This document shows, piece by piece, positions 53,708 through 63,304 of a stretch of 64,000 nucleotides of DNA. The first letter of the stretch is position 1. Every line of letters starts with the position of its first letter. The notes beneath the pieces are model-generated. The model was not told the DNA's origin. It did no database searches and saw nothing but the letters and a program-made list of their open reading frames with translations. Made by a program: the position numbers and the translations under genes. This DNA is from Chryseobacterium sp. G0186 (GTDB lineage Bacteria > Bacteroidota > Bacteroidia > Flavobacteriales > Weeksellaceae): assembly GCF_003815675.1 (NCBI RefSeq), contig NZ_CP033918.1:248001-312000 (forward strand), given 5' to 3'.

Positions 53708-54109
53708 TTTTAATTTATCAAATACAATTTTGTCTATAGGAAGAGGGAATGGGTTGTCTGGTCTGTCTATATCCATCCATTCTGTTTTTTCAATGCATGG
53801 GTCCATAATAAGAAACTCTTTTTCATCCACAATATGTACGATATAATATATGGTAAGAAGCTGTTCGTTCTCCCTGAAACGGGAAACCAAGAAGTCTTCC
53901 TGTGTATAGAAGTGTTCTGCAATGTCGATCTTTACATTAAGCTCTTCATCAAATTCACGATGCAGGCATTCCAGTGTTCCTTCTCCATATTCTAATCCAC
54001 CACCGGGAAATTTCACTAAAGGTTCGCCGGCATATTCTTCAAATAGGGTTAAAACTTTTTTGTCTTTCACTGCACAGCCATACACTCTAATGTTGATCTT
54101 GTCTATCAT
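53693..54109 (-). CDS. NUDIX hydrolase
   Basis: 138 residues. The Nudix box GGGLEYGEGTLECLHREFDEELNV (about residues 36-59, GX5EX7REUXEEXGU pattern with ECLHREFDEEL) is clear. It hydrolyses a nucleoside diphosphate linked to another moiety; the substrate is unknown. The C-terminal stem of the shared terminator lies within its last codons. Single gene. Confidence 0.88.
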   Translation of the reverse strand: MIDKINIRVYGCAVKDKKVLTLFEEYAGEPLVKFPGGGLEYGEGTLECLHREFDEELNVKIDIAEHFYTQEDFLVSRFRENEQLLTIYYIVHIVDEKEFLIMDPCIEKTEWMDIDRPDNPFPLPIDKIVFDKLKEKFL

Positions 54110-54275
54110 ATATATAATGTATAATATTTTGTATAGCTAATGTAAGGAATTTTTATGAGGAGAAAATGTAAAAATACCAAAACGTAAAACTGGAAAAAAT
54201 CTTAAGAGTATAGGAAATGAATAGAGATAATTGTGTTTAATCTCTATTGATATATGATTCACTCTTTTGTAAAAT

Positions 54276-54950
54276 CTATAGTTTTACGGCATTAATCATT
54301 TCTCTTTTCCCCGGAGGTCCCTGCTTTTTTTCTACATTAAAGTTAAGTTCCTGAAGAATTCTTCTTACGCTTCCTTTAGAAGAGTAAGTTGTTAATAAAC
54401 CATTAATGGCCATTTTGTCAGAAACCATTTCAAATAAAGGTTTTTCCCATAGATCAGGCTGTACTCTTGCACCGAAACAGTCAAAGTACACAAGATTAAT
54501 TTTAGGCAGATCTATGTTCTTTAGATCAAAAAAATCACATTCTATCTTTTTTAAGTTGAATCCACTAATGATTTCAACTGGCTTTTCCCAATCTGCTAGA
54601 TGAATTTTCTGATAAATATTTTTTAACTCTGGGTTATCAAAAAGTTCAAAATAAGCTAAATCCTTAACTTCGGATTCATTTATGGGGTATTTTTCAAGAG
54701 AAAAATAGTTGATGACATGATTTTTGTCAGTTTTTAAATATTCATTAATTGTTACCAAAACATTCAAACCTGTTCCAAAACCTAGTTCTAAAATATTAAT
54801 TTCGCAATCATTTATTAAATTCAGTCCATTTTTGATAAACACGTGTTCGGCTTCCTGAAGGGCTCCATGATGAGAATGGTAATTTTCATTTAAATCATTG
54901 ATAAACAATGTTTTACTTCCGTCGTTTGTGGTCTTAATCTCTCTTTTCAA
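54276..54950 (-). CDS. mnmD: tRNA (mnm5s2U34)-methyltransferase MnmD
   Basis: 224 residues. A stand-alone SAM-dependent methyltransferase (the N-terminal half of E. coli MnmC), completing mnm5U at the wobble position. Motifs: DGSKTLFINDLNENYHSHHG at the start, ILELGFGTGLNVL (SAM-binding loop), YFDCFGARVQPDLWE and TYSSKGSVRRIL. No FAD domain, as usual for Bacteroidota MnmD. Single gene. Confidence 0.93.
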   Translation of the reverse strand: MKREIKTTNDGSKTLFINDLNENYHSHHGALQEAEHVFIKNGLNLINDCEINILELGFGTGLNVLVTINEYLKTDKNHVINYFSLEKYPINESEVKDLAYFELFDNPELKNIYQKIHLADWEKPVEIISGFNLKKIECDFFDLKNIDLPKINLVYFDCFGARVQPDLWEKPLFEMVSDKMAINGLLTTYSSKGSVRRILQELNFNVEKKQGPPGKREMINAVKL

Positions 54951-55002
54951 GCTATTTTTTTGTCAAATTTACTCTAAAATTTTTATATTTAGAAAATTAT
55001 GT

Positions 55003-55010
55003 TAAATTTG
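55003..55010 (+). promoter_or_regulatory. -7 box of ilvE
   Basis: TAAATTTG with T-rich sequence at 54981-54984 (18-bp spacer), predicting a start near 55017, 19 bp before the ATG. No leader ORF is visible, unlike the aspartokinase and DAHP synthase genes. Confidence 0.5.
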
Positions 55011-55035
55011 TAGAACATCGTAAAAATTTTAAAAA

Positions 55036-56106
55036 ATGATAATTCAAAAAACTGAAAACTCCAGAATTTCTACATTTGACCCAAACAATTTTTCATTTGG
55101 TGGTACTTTCATTGATCATATGATTATATGTGAGTATGAAGATGGGAAATGGGGTGATGTGAAATTAGTTCCTTACGGTCCAATACCATTTACCCCTGCA
55201 ATGATGGGAGTAAACTATGGGCAAGCTTGTTTTGAAGGTATGAAAGCCTATAAAGACAAAGATGGGCAGGTTTTACTTTTCAGGCCTGAAAAGAATTTTG
55301 AACGTATCAATAAGTCAGCGAAGCGTCTTGCTATGCCTGAGGTGACTAAAGAAATGTTTTTAGACGGTTTAAAAGCATTAGTAGATATCGATAGAGAATG
55401 GATTCCTCAAGGGGAAGGAATGTCTTTATATATCAGACCATTGATTTTCGCTACAGAAGAAGCGTTGAAAGCAAGAGTATCCAATAAATATATGTTTGCT
55501 ATCGTTGCAACTCCAGCAAAAAGCTATTATTCAGAGCCAGTTTCTGTAAAGATCTCTGATCACTATTCAAGAGCAGCAAACGGTGGAGTAGGTTCTGCTA
55601 AAGCAGCAGGGAACTATGCAGCATCTTTCTACCCAACACAATTGGCTATTGAAGAAGGATATGAGCAAATTATCTGGACAGATGATGCTACTCACGAATA
55701 TTTTGAAGAGAGTGGTACAATGAATGTATTTGTAAGAATCAACGATACCATTTATACACCTCCAACATCTGAGAAGATCCTTGACGGAGTAACAAGAGAT
55801 AGTTTCATTCAATTGGCTAAGAAAAGAGGAATTGAAGTGAAAGTAGAGCCTATTGCTGTAAAAACAGTAATCGAAGCGTTGAAGGCAGGTTCTCTTAAAG
55901 AAGTATGGGGAGTAGGAACTGCAGTTGTAACAACTCAATTCCAGGCTTTAGGATATGAAGGAGAAAAACTAGAACTTCCAAGATTGTCTGATGAAGAAAG
56001 CTACGCTGCTTTATTGAAGAAAGACTTGGTAGATCTACAAAACAACCTTACTGAAGATCCTTTTGGATGGAGAGTAGTGGTAGACCACGCTTTAGAAACA
56101 GTTTAA
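55036..56106 (+). CDS. ilvE: Branched-chain amino-acid aminotransferase
   Basis: 356 residues of the fold-type IV PLP aminotransferases, type II BCAT (EC 2.6.1.42). Motifs: ACFEGMKAYKDKDGQVLLFRP, YIRPLIFATEE, the PLP lysine in GVGSAKAAGNYAAS (about 196), EESGTMNVFV and GVTRDSFIQLA. Acts in both synthesis and breakdown of Leu, Ile and Val. Monocistronic with a strong terminator. Confidence 0.95.
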   Translation: MIIQKTENSRISTFDPNNFSFGGTFIDHMIICEYEDGKWGDVKLVPYGPIPFTPAMMGVNYGQACFEGMKAYKDKDGQVLLFRPEKNFERINKSAKRLAMPEVTKEMFLDGLKALVDIDREWIPQGEGMSLYIRPLIFATEEALKARVSNKYMFAIVATPAKSYYSEPVSVKISDHYSRAANGGVGSAKAAGNYAASFYPTQLAIEEGYEQIIWTDDATHEYFEESGTMNVFVRINDTIYTPPTSEKILDGVTRDSFIQLAKKRGIEVKVEPIAVKTVIEALKAGSLKEVWGVGTAVVTTQFQALGYEGEKLELPRLSDEESYAALLKKDLVDLQNNLTEDPFGWRVVVDHALETV

Positions 56107-56130
56107 TCTTAACTGAACAAAATAAAAGAG

Positions 56131-56157
56131 AAGCCGGGCATTTGTTCCGGCTTTTTT
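56131..56157 (+). terminator. ilvE terminator
   Basis: AAGCCGG (56131-56137) pairs with CCGGCTT (56147-56153), followed by T run. Confidence 0.85.
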
Positions 56158-56289
56158 ATTTACATTGAATTTTTAATGTCTTAAATTATGTTGTTAAGTT
56201 GAATATTATTTTTTATCCTTAAATTGTTATTGTAAATCCAATATAAGTTTTGTAATTGATTCACGAAATGTGTATTTTCGCAAAAGTTT

Positions 56290-56802
56290 ATGAGAAAAAT
56301 ACTCTTCATATCAGCTATAAGCCTGTTGAGTTGCAACAGAAATGCACAGACGGCACATCCTCCGGTAGGTGGTGTGCTAAGTCAGAAAGATCTGGATGTT
56401 TCTAGAAACAGGATGAAAAATCTGAATACAATAGAAAGAGGCCAGATTCAGGATTGGATCAGTAGTCAAACGGTGAAGTACTATCCTACACAGTTGAATT
56501 ACTGGATAACGGTTGAAAATTTCGATCATAGGGAAAGAAGAGCAGATAATAGCATGATCTCCTATTCTTATGAATTGTATGATTTTGACCAAACCAAGAT
56601 TTATAATCAGCCTTTTGAAAGAAGAGATGCCAAATTTGGACATTTTGATGAACTGAAAGCGGTGGAGAATGCTTTGCGTTTTATACATGATGGAGAGGAA
56701 GTGACGCTTTTGGTGCCGTCTTCTTTGGCTTACGGAACTTTTGGAGACGAAAAGAAAATAGATAACGATATCCCATTAATCATAAAATTAAAAGCTTTAT
56801 AA
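56290..56802 (+). CDS. GldI-like lipoprotein peptidyl-prolyl isomerase
   Basis: 170 residues. A lipobox near residues 12-15 (SLLSC) predicts an outer-membrane or periplasmic lipoprotein. The rest is an FKBP-like domain (SYSYELYDFDQTKIYNQPFE, LLVPSSLAYGTFGDE) resembling GldI, a gliding-motility-associated isomerase of Flavobacterium. Several FKBP active-site residues are changed, as in GldI relatives. The next gene, a cyclophilin/FKBP fusion, starts 4 bp later, the same order as in other Flavobacteriia. Whether this organism glides cannot be seen. Confidence 0.82.
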   Translation: MRKILFISAISLLSCNRNAQTAHPPVGGVLSQKDLDVSRNRMKNLNTIERGQIQDWISSQTVKYYPTQLNYWITVENFDHRERRADNSMISYSYELYDFDQTKIYNQPFERRDAKFGHFDELKAVENALRFIHDGEEVTLLVPSSLAYGTFGDEKKIDNDIPLIIKLKAL

Positions 56803-56805
56803 TAC

Positions 56806-57921
56806 ATGAAATTGTTTAACAAAAATATAATTCTGGCAGCGGCAAGTATTTCGCTGATGAGTTGTACCCCAATTTATAAAAAAATGAACGTAGACAAAGA
56901 AACTTACGAAGGTCTTAATGATGGACTTTATGCCAATCTTCAGACTACAAAAGGTAATCTGATTGTAAAATTTGAAGATAAGAAAGCACCAGTAACTGTA
57001 GCCAACTTTATCGGTCTTGCAGAAGGAAAAATCGATAACAAAGCTAAGGCTAAGGGAGTTCCTTACTATGACGGAACTATTTTCCACAGAGTGATCAAGG
57101 ATTTCATGATTCAGGGAGGTGATCCTCAGGGAACAGGAATGGGAGATCCGGGATATAAATTCGAGGATGAAAGAAATGACCTTAAACATACAGGAAAAGG
57201 GATTCTTTCCATGGCGAATTCCGGACCTAATACTAACGGTTCTCAGTTCTTTATCACTGAAGTTGCTACCCCTTGGTTAGACGGAAGACACACGATCTTC
57301 GGAAAAGTAGTAAAAGGAGATGATGTAATTGATGCTATTGCTAATGTTGAAAAAGGAGCTCAGGATAAACCTAAAACAGATATCGTTTTAGAGAAGGTTT
57401 CTATTTTCGGTAAAGGTGACGAGTACAAAAACTATGATGCAGCGAAGATTTTCAACGAAGGAAAATCTAAGATTGCAGAAAACAATAAAGCTTACTTAGC
57501 TAAAGAAGAAGCTGAAAAAAAGAAAAAAGAAGAAGAATTCAAGGCAAACCAGGAAAAATTAGTTGAAAACTTAAAAGCTGGAATGCAAAAAACTGAATCA
57601 GGTCTTTACTACAAAATCACTAAAACAGCTGACGGTAAAGCTCCAAAATCTGGAGATAATGTATCTGTACACTATGCTGGAAAGTTAGTAGACGGTACTG
57701 AATTCGATTCTTCATTCAAAAGAAATGAGCCTATCGAGATTCCAATCGGAATGGGTAGAGTAATCAAAGGATGGGATGAAGGGATCCTATTGTTAAAAGA
57801 GGGTGAAACTGCTACTTTATTGATCCCGCCAGCAATGGGTTACGGAGAAAGAGGAGCAGGAGGAGTTATTCCACCAAACTCTTGGTTGGTTTTTGATGTT
57901 GAGCTTGTAAAAGTAAAATAA
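56806..57921 (+). CDS. Lipoprotein with cyclophilin and FKBP domains
   Basis: 371 residues. A lipobox (SLMSC, Cys20) anchors it in the membrane. The cyclophilin domain (about 45-205) has IFHRVIKDFMIQGGDPQGTG and MANSGPNTNGSQFFIT, with the catalytic Arg and Phe/Gln residues. A charged coiled coil (about 215-260; EEAEKKKKEEEFKANQEKLV) separates it from a C-terminal FKBP domain (about 265-371; VSVHYAGKLVDGTEFDSSF, GYGERGAGGVIPP). A periplasmic folding catalyst. Operon with the GldI-like gene. Confidence 0.9.
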   Translation: MKLFNKNIILAAASISLMSCTPIYKKMNVDKETYEGLNDGLYANLQTTKGNLIVKFEDKKAPVTVANFIGLAEGKIDNKAKAKGVPYYDGTIFHRVIKDFMIQGGDPQGTGMGDPGYKFEDERNDLKHTGKGILSMANSGPNTNGSQFFITEVATPWLDGRHTIFGKVVKGDDVIDAIANVEKGAQDKPKTDIVLEKVSIFGKGDEYKNYDAAKIFNEGKSKIAENNKAYLAKEEAEKKKKEEEFKANQEKLVENLKAGMQKTESGLYYKITKTADGKAPKSGDNVSVHYAGKLVDGTEFDSSFKRNEPIEIPIGMGRVIKGWDEGILLLKEGETATLLIPPAMGYGERGAGGVIPPNSWLVFDVELVKVK

Positions 57922-58036
57922 TTGAATCTTTTTTAAGATATGAAAGCTGTTCTGAAAAGGACAGCTTTTTTTGTTGCCATAAATGAAAGGATTTTGCACA
58001 GACTATAAAAAATACTATTTTAGTAAAAATGATTTC

Positions 58037-59200
58037 ATGAGAAAAATCTTTTATACTCTTTTCATATTTTCCAGTTGTGGTCTATTTGCCCAGGGAAAGA
58101 AATTCTTTGAAAGTGGAGATGTTCATTTAAAAACAGCTGTTGAAAAACTCAATTTACAATATGCTGCGGACCTCCCTTTTGTAAAGGTAAATATTAATGG
58201 AAAAACTTATAATTTTCTCTTTGATACCGGAGCTTCAACCATTATTTCCACGGCAATTTATAATGAATTGGGGCTTGAAAAAAAACATAAAAGTACAGTA
58301 AAGGACTCACAGAAGAATAAACAGGACCAAATTTTCACAGTATTACCCGAAATGATTGTTGATCAGGCTACATTTAAAGAAGTGGGGGTTATGGTGCTGG
58401 ATCTTAAAGCTCCAGAGTTTGGATGCCTTAAAGTAGATGGAATTTTAGGGGCTAATCAGATGGCTAAACTCTTTTGGAGAATAAATTATGCTGAAAATTT
58501 GATGGAAGCCACTCAGGATCTTTCCAGGTTTGATCTTACCGGCTATGATATTGTGATTCCATTTGAGGTGAAAGACCAGAAATCTCCAATTGTGGAAGCA
58601 AAAATGATAGATAAAAAAATAGATTTTACTTTTGATACAGGTTTCTCAGGAAATATAAAAATTACAGATAGTAAATACGACTCTAAGAATGCATTCGAGA
58701 AAGTTGAAGTCTATGGAAATAATACTGTAGGGGCCTTTGGTGCCGGAAATCCTAAATCAGGATATATTTTCAAAAATCCGGAGCTCTCATTGGGGAATAA
58801 GAGTTTTGCAAATGAAATAGTAATGACCGGAAATTCAAATCTACTCGGCAACGATTTTCTAAAAAGATTTGTTTTTGTCTTAGATTGGTCAGGGCATAAA
58901 ATTTATATGAAACAGAATAAAGACTCTTCTCATAAGCTGGAATCTTTCGGTTTTGGATATCGCTTTATAGATATGAAACCTGTTGTCACCTATATATTTC
59001 AGGATGAAAATTTTCCGTTGAAAGTTGGCGATTCCATTATTAGCATTAATAACATAAACCTTGATAATCTTAATAAGGAGAGTGTGTGCCATTATTTTCT
59101 AAACAGAGTAGAACAAGGTATAGATATAATTGACATGAAAATAAAGAGGAATGGGACTGTGATGAATATCAACTTGAAGAAGAAGATCTATTTAAAATGA
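58037..59200 (+). CDS. Secreted retropepsin-like aspartyl protease with PDZ domain
   Basis: 387 residues from ATG 58037 (signal peptide ending GLFAQ; an upstream in-frame start at 57983 adds 18 residues before it). Two pepsin-like lobes each carry a DTG catalytic motif: FLFDTGASTIIS (about 58-69) and FTFDTGFSGNI (about 198-208). The C-terminal region (about 310-387; LKVGDSIISINNINLDNLN) is a PDZ domain. Such two-lobe proteases of Bacteroidota are periplasmic; the substrate is unknown. Single gene. Confidence 0.85.
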   Translation: MRKIFYTLFIFSSCGLFAQGKKFFESGDVHLKTAVEKLNLQYAADLPFVKVNINGKTYNFLFDTGASTIISTAIYNELGLEKKHKSTVKDSQKNKQDQIFTVLPEMIVDQATFKEVGVMVLDLKAPEFGCLKVDGILGANQMAKLFWRINYAENLMEATQDLSRFDLTGYDIVIPFEVKDQKSPIVEAKMIDKKIDFTFDTGFSGNIKITDSKYDSKNAFEKVEVYGNNTVGAFGAGNPKSGYIFKNPELSLGNKSFANEIVMTGNSNLLGNDFLKRFVFVLDWSGHKIYMKQNKDSSHKLESFGFGYRFIDMKPVVTYIFQDENFPLKVGDSIISINNINLDNLNKESVCHYFLNRVEQGIDIIDMKIKRNGTVMNINLKKKIYLK

Positions 59201-59298
59201 TAAGGTTTTGGAAATAAAAGTACCGTAGAAATCCGGATTTCTGTAAATGAAAATTATTTCTATCTTTATCCATCACCTTTAAAAACAAAATAGAAAAT

Positions 59299-59520
59299 AT
59301 GTTTGATCTGAATTATGATTTAATAAAACAGGAAATAGAATCAGAAACTTGTAAAGAACATGGTTTGCATCCGGAGTTTGTAAAAACAGATGATGGATTT
59401 GGAATTAAAGCCTGCTGTCAGCCTTTTCACACTGAGCTAGTAACAAAATCTGAAAAAATTATTGAGGAAGAAACTACAAAATTCCTTGATAAGATGATGA
59501 ATGATATCTTTAAAGAATAA
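59299..59520 (+). CDS. Conserved small cytoplasmic protein
   Basis: 73 residues, acidic. Cys in TCKEHGLHPEF and a CC pair in IKACCQPFHTEL suggest a metal or redox site; the C-terminal half is a helix (KIIEEETTKFLDKMMND). Recurs in Chryseobacterium without known role. Transcribed alone, with a strong terminator. Confidence 0.6.
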   Translation: MFDLNYDLIKQEIESETCKEHGLHPEFVKTDDGFGIKACCQPFHTELVTKSEKIIEEETTKFLDKMMNDIFKE

Positions 59521-59548
59521 ACTGTATAACGAGCAGTTTATTAATAAG

Positions 59549-59574
59549 AAAACCGTCCCCAAAGGACGGTTTTC
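59549..59574. terminator. Terminator between convergent small genes
   Basis: AAAACCGTCC (59549-59558) pairs with GGACGGTTTT (59564-59573). Confidence 0.8.
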
Positions 59575-59597
59575 TCAGTAAAAGAAAGATTAAAAAG

Positions 59598-59852
59598 TTA
59601 TATGTTTCTGCTTGATCCTTTCTTCAGTCCAGTTCCGGCCAGGGAACTGATGAATACAAGGCCAAAGCCGATATAGGCAGCAAATGCTGTCAGATATATA
59701 ATTAAGCTGTTAAAGCTTGGTTTTAAGGTGTATACCAATACAGAAAAGATAGCAAAACTCAATACCAATAACAGGCTTAAGATATGCATTTTCGCTGCGT
59801 CTTCATTTCTCTTAAAAATCATTTCAAAAAAGGCTCTCATCATTACTAACAT
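59598..59852 (-). CDS. Small membrane protein
   Basis: 84 residues, two membrane helices (about 23-41 and 48-70; HILSLLLVLSFAIFSVLVYT), charged ends. No family recognised. The true start may be the ATG at residue 4 or 5. Antisense to nothing; it converges with the 59299 gene. Confidence 0.55.
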   Translation of the reverse strand: MLVMMRAFFEMIFKRNEDAAKMHILSLLLVLSFAIFSVLVYTLKPSFNSLIIYLTAFAAYIGFGLVFISSLAGTGLKKGSSRNI

Positions 59853-60578
59853 TTTAAGGGTTATACATTAATTAAATTCAATAAAGCAACGCAATCATCA
59901 CGGTAAAAAGAATAAGCATATTCCTTTACTGGGCTAAGGTTCACGATGACTTTGCCGTTTATTTATATCATTATACCGGGCTTAAAGTCCGGGTTTTATA
60001 ATCGTTTTTGAATCAAAAGTGATTCATTGGTTTTTTGATACCAGTCAGATACGGGGCATAAAATTGCTGTGAAAAATCAACCGAGGGTTAATTTAATCAC
60101 GTTCCCGTATCTTTTACGGCATCGTAGAAAAAAAAGGATTCATATACATCAATATGAATTTTGAATCAGTGGAAAACTGAAAATCCACAGAAAACCTTTT
60201 TTCTCATCCTTAGTGTTTTTTTAATTTTTTCTCGAAACAGTATATGCCAATTTCATGCCAAAGTGATAACTCTACTATGAACAGTTTGAATTATGTTGGT
60301 GTAATCTGTTGTTTATGAGTTTGTTTGTTGTGTTATTTCCTTAAACAAAGAAAAAAGTAGATTTAAATCCATTATTGTATTAATTTTTGGCTAAAGCCAA
60401 TGGATGGGGTGTTTATTAGTAAACGGGCTTTAGCCCGTTTCTATTGATTGGGATTATATTATTTCTAAAGACCATTGGTAAATAAAAAATACTATTTGTT
60501 CAAAGCCAAATAAAAAGAAAAACCCATCAATCTTAATAAATAATATTGATGGGCTTTTTTTGATGAATCAAAATTTTA
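59853..60578. repeat. Gene-free region with REP-like palindromes
   Basis: Three related palindromes built on GGCTTTAGCC occur: CCGGGCTTAAAGTCCGGG (about 59976-59993), TTGGCTAAAGCCAA (60387-60400) and AAACGGGCTTTAGCCCGTTT (60421-60440). GGGCTTTAGCCC-type palindromes are dispersed repeats in Chryseobacterium genomes. No ORF of note; no associated transposase (RayT) gene is seen. Confidence 0.6.
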
Positions 60579-61937
60579 CTACCAGCTTTTATCAATCATG
60601 TAAATAATCTGTGCCATTGTCACAGCTCCCAGTAGAAGTTCTCTTCTGTTCACCTTTTCAAAAGTATCTTCTTCTGTGTGGTGAATATCAAAGTAACGTT
60701 GAGAATCCGGCATCAGTTCTGCGGCTGGAATTCCCATATCGTGGAGAGGGTAAAGGTCTGTTCCGGAAAATCGTTCCTGAAAGTTGTAGACTCCGTAGGG
60801 TAAAAATAATGCTGACCAACTTTGAATTTGCTTTCTTTTGGTATCATCCATATCCAGGGCAATCCCTCTTGGAGCGAAACCTCCGGCGTCAGATTCTATG
60901 GCAAAAAGATGTTTTTCGTTAGTTTCCTTTACTGTTTTCCCGTATTGAATACCGCCTTTTACGCCATTTTCTTCATTGGCAAAGCAAACAACTCTGATGG
61001 TATGGTTATTTTGTATTCCTAATTTCTTGAATGTTCTTAATACTTCAATGCTCTGAACGATTCCTGCGCCGTCATCATGGGCTCCTTCACCTACGTCCCA
61101 GGAGTCAAGATGACCGCCTACTACGATCACACTTTGATCTTTCTTACCTGTGATTTCACCAATAACGGAGTGGGAGAGTTTTTCTCCTTTCATTCCGCAA
61201 TTGGAATTAAGTTTTGCCGTAATTTTCTGACTTTTTAATAAGGCTTCCAGTTCGTCTGCTGTAGTGCTTCCGATAGCTACGGCCGGGATTTTAGAAACGT
61301 TTACTTCATAGCGCATGGCTCCTGTATGTGGCACATCGTCAAAGGCTGATGAAAGGGAACGGATGATGGCAAACTTACCTCCTTTTTTGGCGGTTAAAGA
61401 AGCTGCTGTTGTTCTGTATTTTGCAGCATCACTATATCCTTTAAAGGTCTCGATGAATGATTGACTGAAAGGGTAGTTGAAGAAAAGTATTTTATCTTTT
61501 ACTTTTTCAGCCGGGAGTTTATCGTATTCTTCCATGGATTTTACCATGATAATTTCTCCTGAAATATCTTTACCACCGGTTCCTTCCGAGTTTCCAAGGG
61601 AAAGCATTTTAAGGTTTTTCCAGCTTCCATTGGAGGTTTTGATGTGTAGAGATTCTTTTCCTCTCTCCCAAACGGGAATCATGACTTCCTGTAGCCATAC
61701 TTTGTCTGCTCCGGCATCACGAAGTTTCTGTTCTGCCCATTTTACAGATTTTTCATAGGCGTCTGAACCGCTTAAACGGTGACCAATGTTTTTTGTAAGT
61801 TCTCGCAGATCATTATATCCTTTTCCGTTATTTAAAACTTCCAGAGAGATTTTGCTGAATTGTATGGAGTCATTTTTAGACTGGCCAAATGCAGCCATTC
61901 CAAAAAGCAGTAATGAGGTTCCTAATATTTTTTTCAT
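60579..61937 (-). CDS. Secreted M28 family metallopeptidase (copy 1)
   Basis: 452 residues from the ATG at 61937 (signal peptide ending GMAAFGQ; a start 21 bp upstream is possible). An M28 dizinc peptidase. Ligands and catalytic residues present: VGGHLDSWDVGEG (His, Asp), HDDGAG (bridging Asp), ANEENG (general base Glu, ligand Glu), SDAGGF and the late DIHHTEEDTF. A PA-like insert occupies about 110-230. It is the last of three tandem paralogues; its start lies 4 bp after the stop of copy 2. Confidence 0.92.
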   Translation of the reverse strand: MKKILGTSLLLFGMAAFGQSKNDSIQFSKISLEVLNNGKGYNDLRELTKNIGHRLSGSDAYEKSVKWAEQKLRDAGADKVWLQEVMIPVWERGKESLHIKTSNGSWKNLKMLSLGNSEGTGGKDISGEIIMVKSMEEYDKLPAEKVKDKILFFNYPFSQSFIETFKGYSDAAKYRTTAASLTAKKGGKFAIIRSLSSAFDDVPHTGAMRYEVNVSKIPAVAIGSTTADELEALLKSQKITAKLNSNCGMKGEKLSHSVIGEITGKKDQSVIVVGGHLDSWDVGEGAHDDGAGIVQSIEVLRTFKKLGIQNNHTIRVVCFANEENGVKGGIQYGKTVKETNEKHLFAIESDAGGFAPRGIALDMDDTKRKQIQSWSALFLPYGVYNFQERFSGTDLYPLHDMGIPAAELMPDSQRYFDIHHTEEDTFEKVNRRELLLGAVTMAQIIYMIDKSW

Positions 61938-61941
61938 TGTT

Positions 61942-63303
61942 TTACCAATTTTTATCAATCATATAAATAAGTTGTGTCATTACCGTTGAACCAAGGAGTA
62001 ATTCCCTGCGGTTGACTTTTTCAAAGGTATCTTCTGCTGTATGGTGAATATCAAAATAACGTTGTGGCTCGGGAACGAGTTCTGCGGTAGGGACGCCCAT
62101 TTCATGAAGAGGGGCAATGTCTGAACCGGAGTATTTCCCTTCAAAGTTATAAACGCCATACGGTAGAAAGAGGTTTAGCCAGCCTTTGATCTGGTTTCTT
62201 TTTGTGTCGTCCATTTCCAATGAAATTCCTCGGGGAGAGAACCCTCCGGCATCGGATTCTATGGCAAAAAGGTGTTTTTCGTTGTTTTCTTTTACCGTCT
62301 TTCCGTATTGTTTTCCGCCTTTTGTTCCATTTTCTTCATTGGCAAAGCAAACAGCTCTGATGGTATGGTTATTTTGTATTCCTAATTTCTTGAATGTTCT
62401 TAGTACTTCAATACTCTGAACGATTCCTGCGCCATCATCATGGGCTCCTTCACCTACATCCCAGGAGTCAAGATGTCCGCCTACTACAATTACACTTTGA
62501 TCTTTCTTGCCTGTAATTTCACCAATAACGGAGTGGGAGAGCTTTTCTCCTTTCATTCCACAATTGGAATTGAGCTTTGCTGTGACTTTCTGGCTTTTTA
62601 ATAAAGCTTCCAGGTCGTCTGATGTGGTATTTCCGATGGTTACGGCAGGAATTTTTGAAAGATTATCTTCATACTTCATATTTCCGGTATGAGGTACGTC
62701 ATCAAATGCTGAGGAAAGAGATCGGATAATGGCAAATTTACCTCCTTTTTTAGCCGTTAAAGAGGCTGCAGTCCGCCTGTAGGCACCAGATTCCCGATAA
62801 GCAATAAAAGTCTGGACATGGCCCTGATTAAAAGGATAGTTGAAGAAAACAATCTTATCCTTTACTTTTTCTGCAGGGAGCTGATCATATTCTTCCAGGG
62901 ATTTTACCATAATAATCTCTCCTGAAACGTCTTTCCCACCGGTTCCTTCCGAGTTTCCAAGGGAAAGCATTTTAAGGTTTTTCCAGCTTCCATTGGAGGT
63001 TTTGATGTGTAGAGATTCTTTTCCTCTCTTCCAAACGGGAATCATAACTTCCTGTAGCCATACCTTATCTGCACCGGCATCACGAAGTTTCTGTTCTGCC
63101 CATTTTACAGATTTTTCATAGGCTTCTGAACCACTTAAGCGATGGCCGATATTTTTGGTGAGTTCTCTTAATTCATTATAACCTTTTCCGTTATTTAGGA
63201 TTTCAACGGAAATTTTTCTAAACTGTATGGAGTCTTCATTGGTCTGACCTGATAAGAAAGCCATTCCTAATGTGAGTAATGATAGGTTTACGATTTTTTT
63301 CAT
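61942..63303 (-). CDS. Secreted M28 family metallopeptidase (copy 2)
   Basis: 453 residues from ATG 63303 (signal peptide ending FLSGQ). All M28 residues listed for copy 1 are conserved (GGHLDSWDVGEG, HDDGAG, ANEENG, SDAGGF, DIHHTAEDTF). It is very similar to copy 1 over the whole length; the nucleotide blocks 62936-63029 and 61573-61666 are identical. Its start is one base after the stop of copy 3, so the array is translationally coupled. Confidence 0.92.
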   Translation of the reverse strand: MKKIVNLSLLTLGMAFLSGQTNEDSIQFRKISVEILNNGKGYNELRELTKNIGHRLSGSEAYEKSVKWAEQKLRDAGADKVWLQEVMIPVWKRGKESLHIKTSNGSWKNLKMLSLGNSEGTGGKDVSGEIIMVKSLEEYDQLPAEKVKDKIVFFNYPFNQGHVQTFIAYRESGAYRRTAASLTAKKGGKFAIIRSLSSAFDDVPHTGNMKYEDNLSKIPAVTIGNTTSDDLEALLKSQKVTAKLNSNCGMKGEKLSHSVIGEITGKKDQSVIVVGGHLDSWDVGEGAHDDGAGIVQSIEVLRTFKKLGIQNNHTIRAVCFANEENGTKGGKQYGKTVKENNEKHLFAIESDAGGFSPRGISLEMDDTKRNQIKGWLNLFLPYGVYNFEGKYSGSDIAPLHEMGVPTAELVPEPQRYFDIHHTAEDTFEKVNRRELLLGSTVMTQLIYMIDKNW

Positions 63304-63304
63304 A

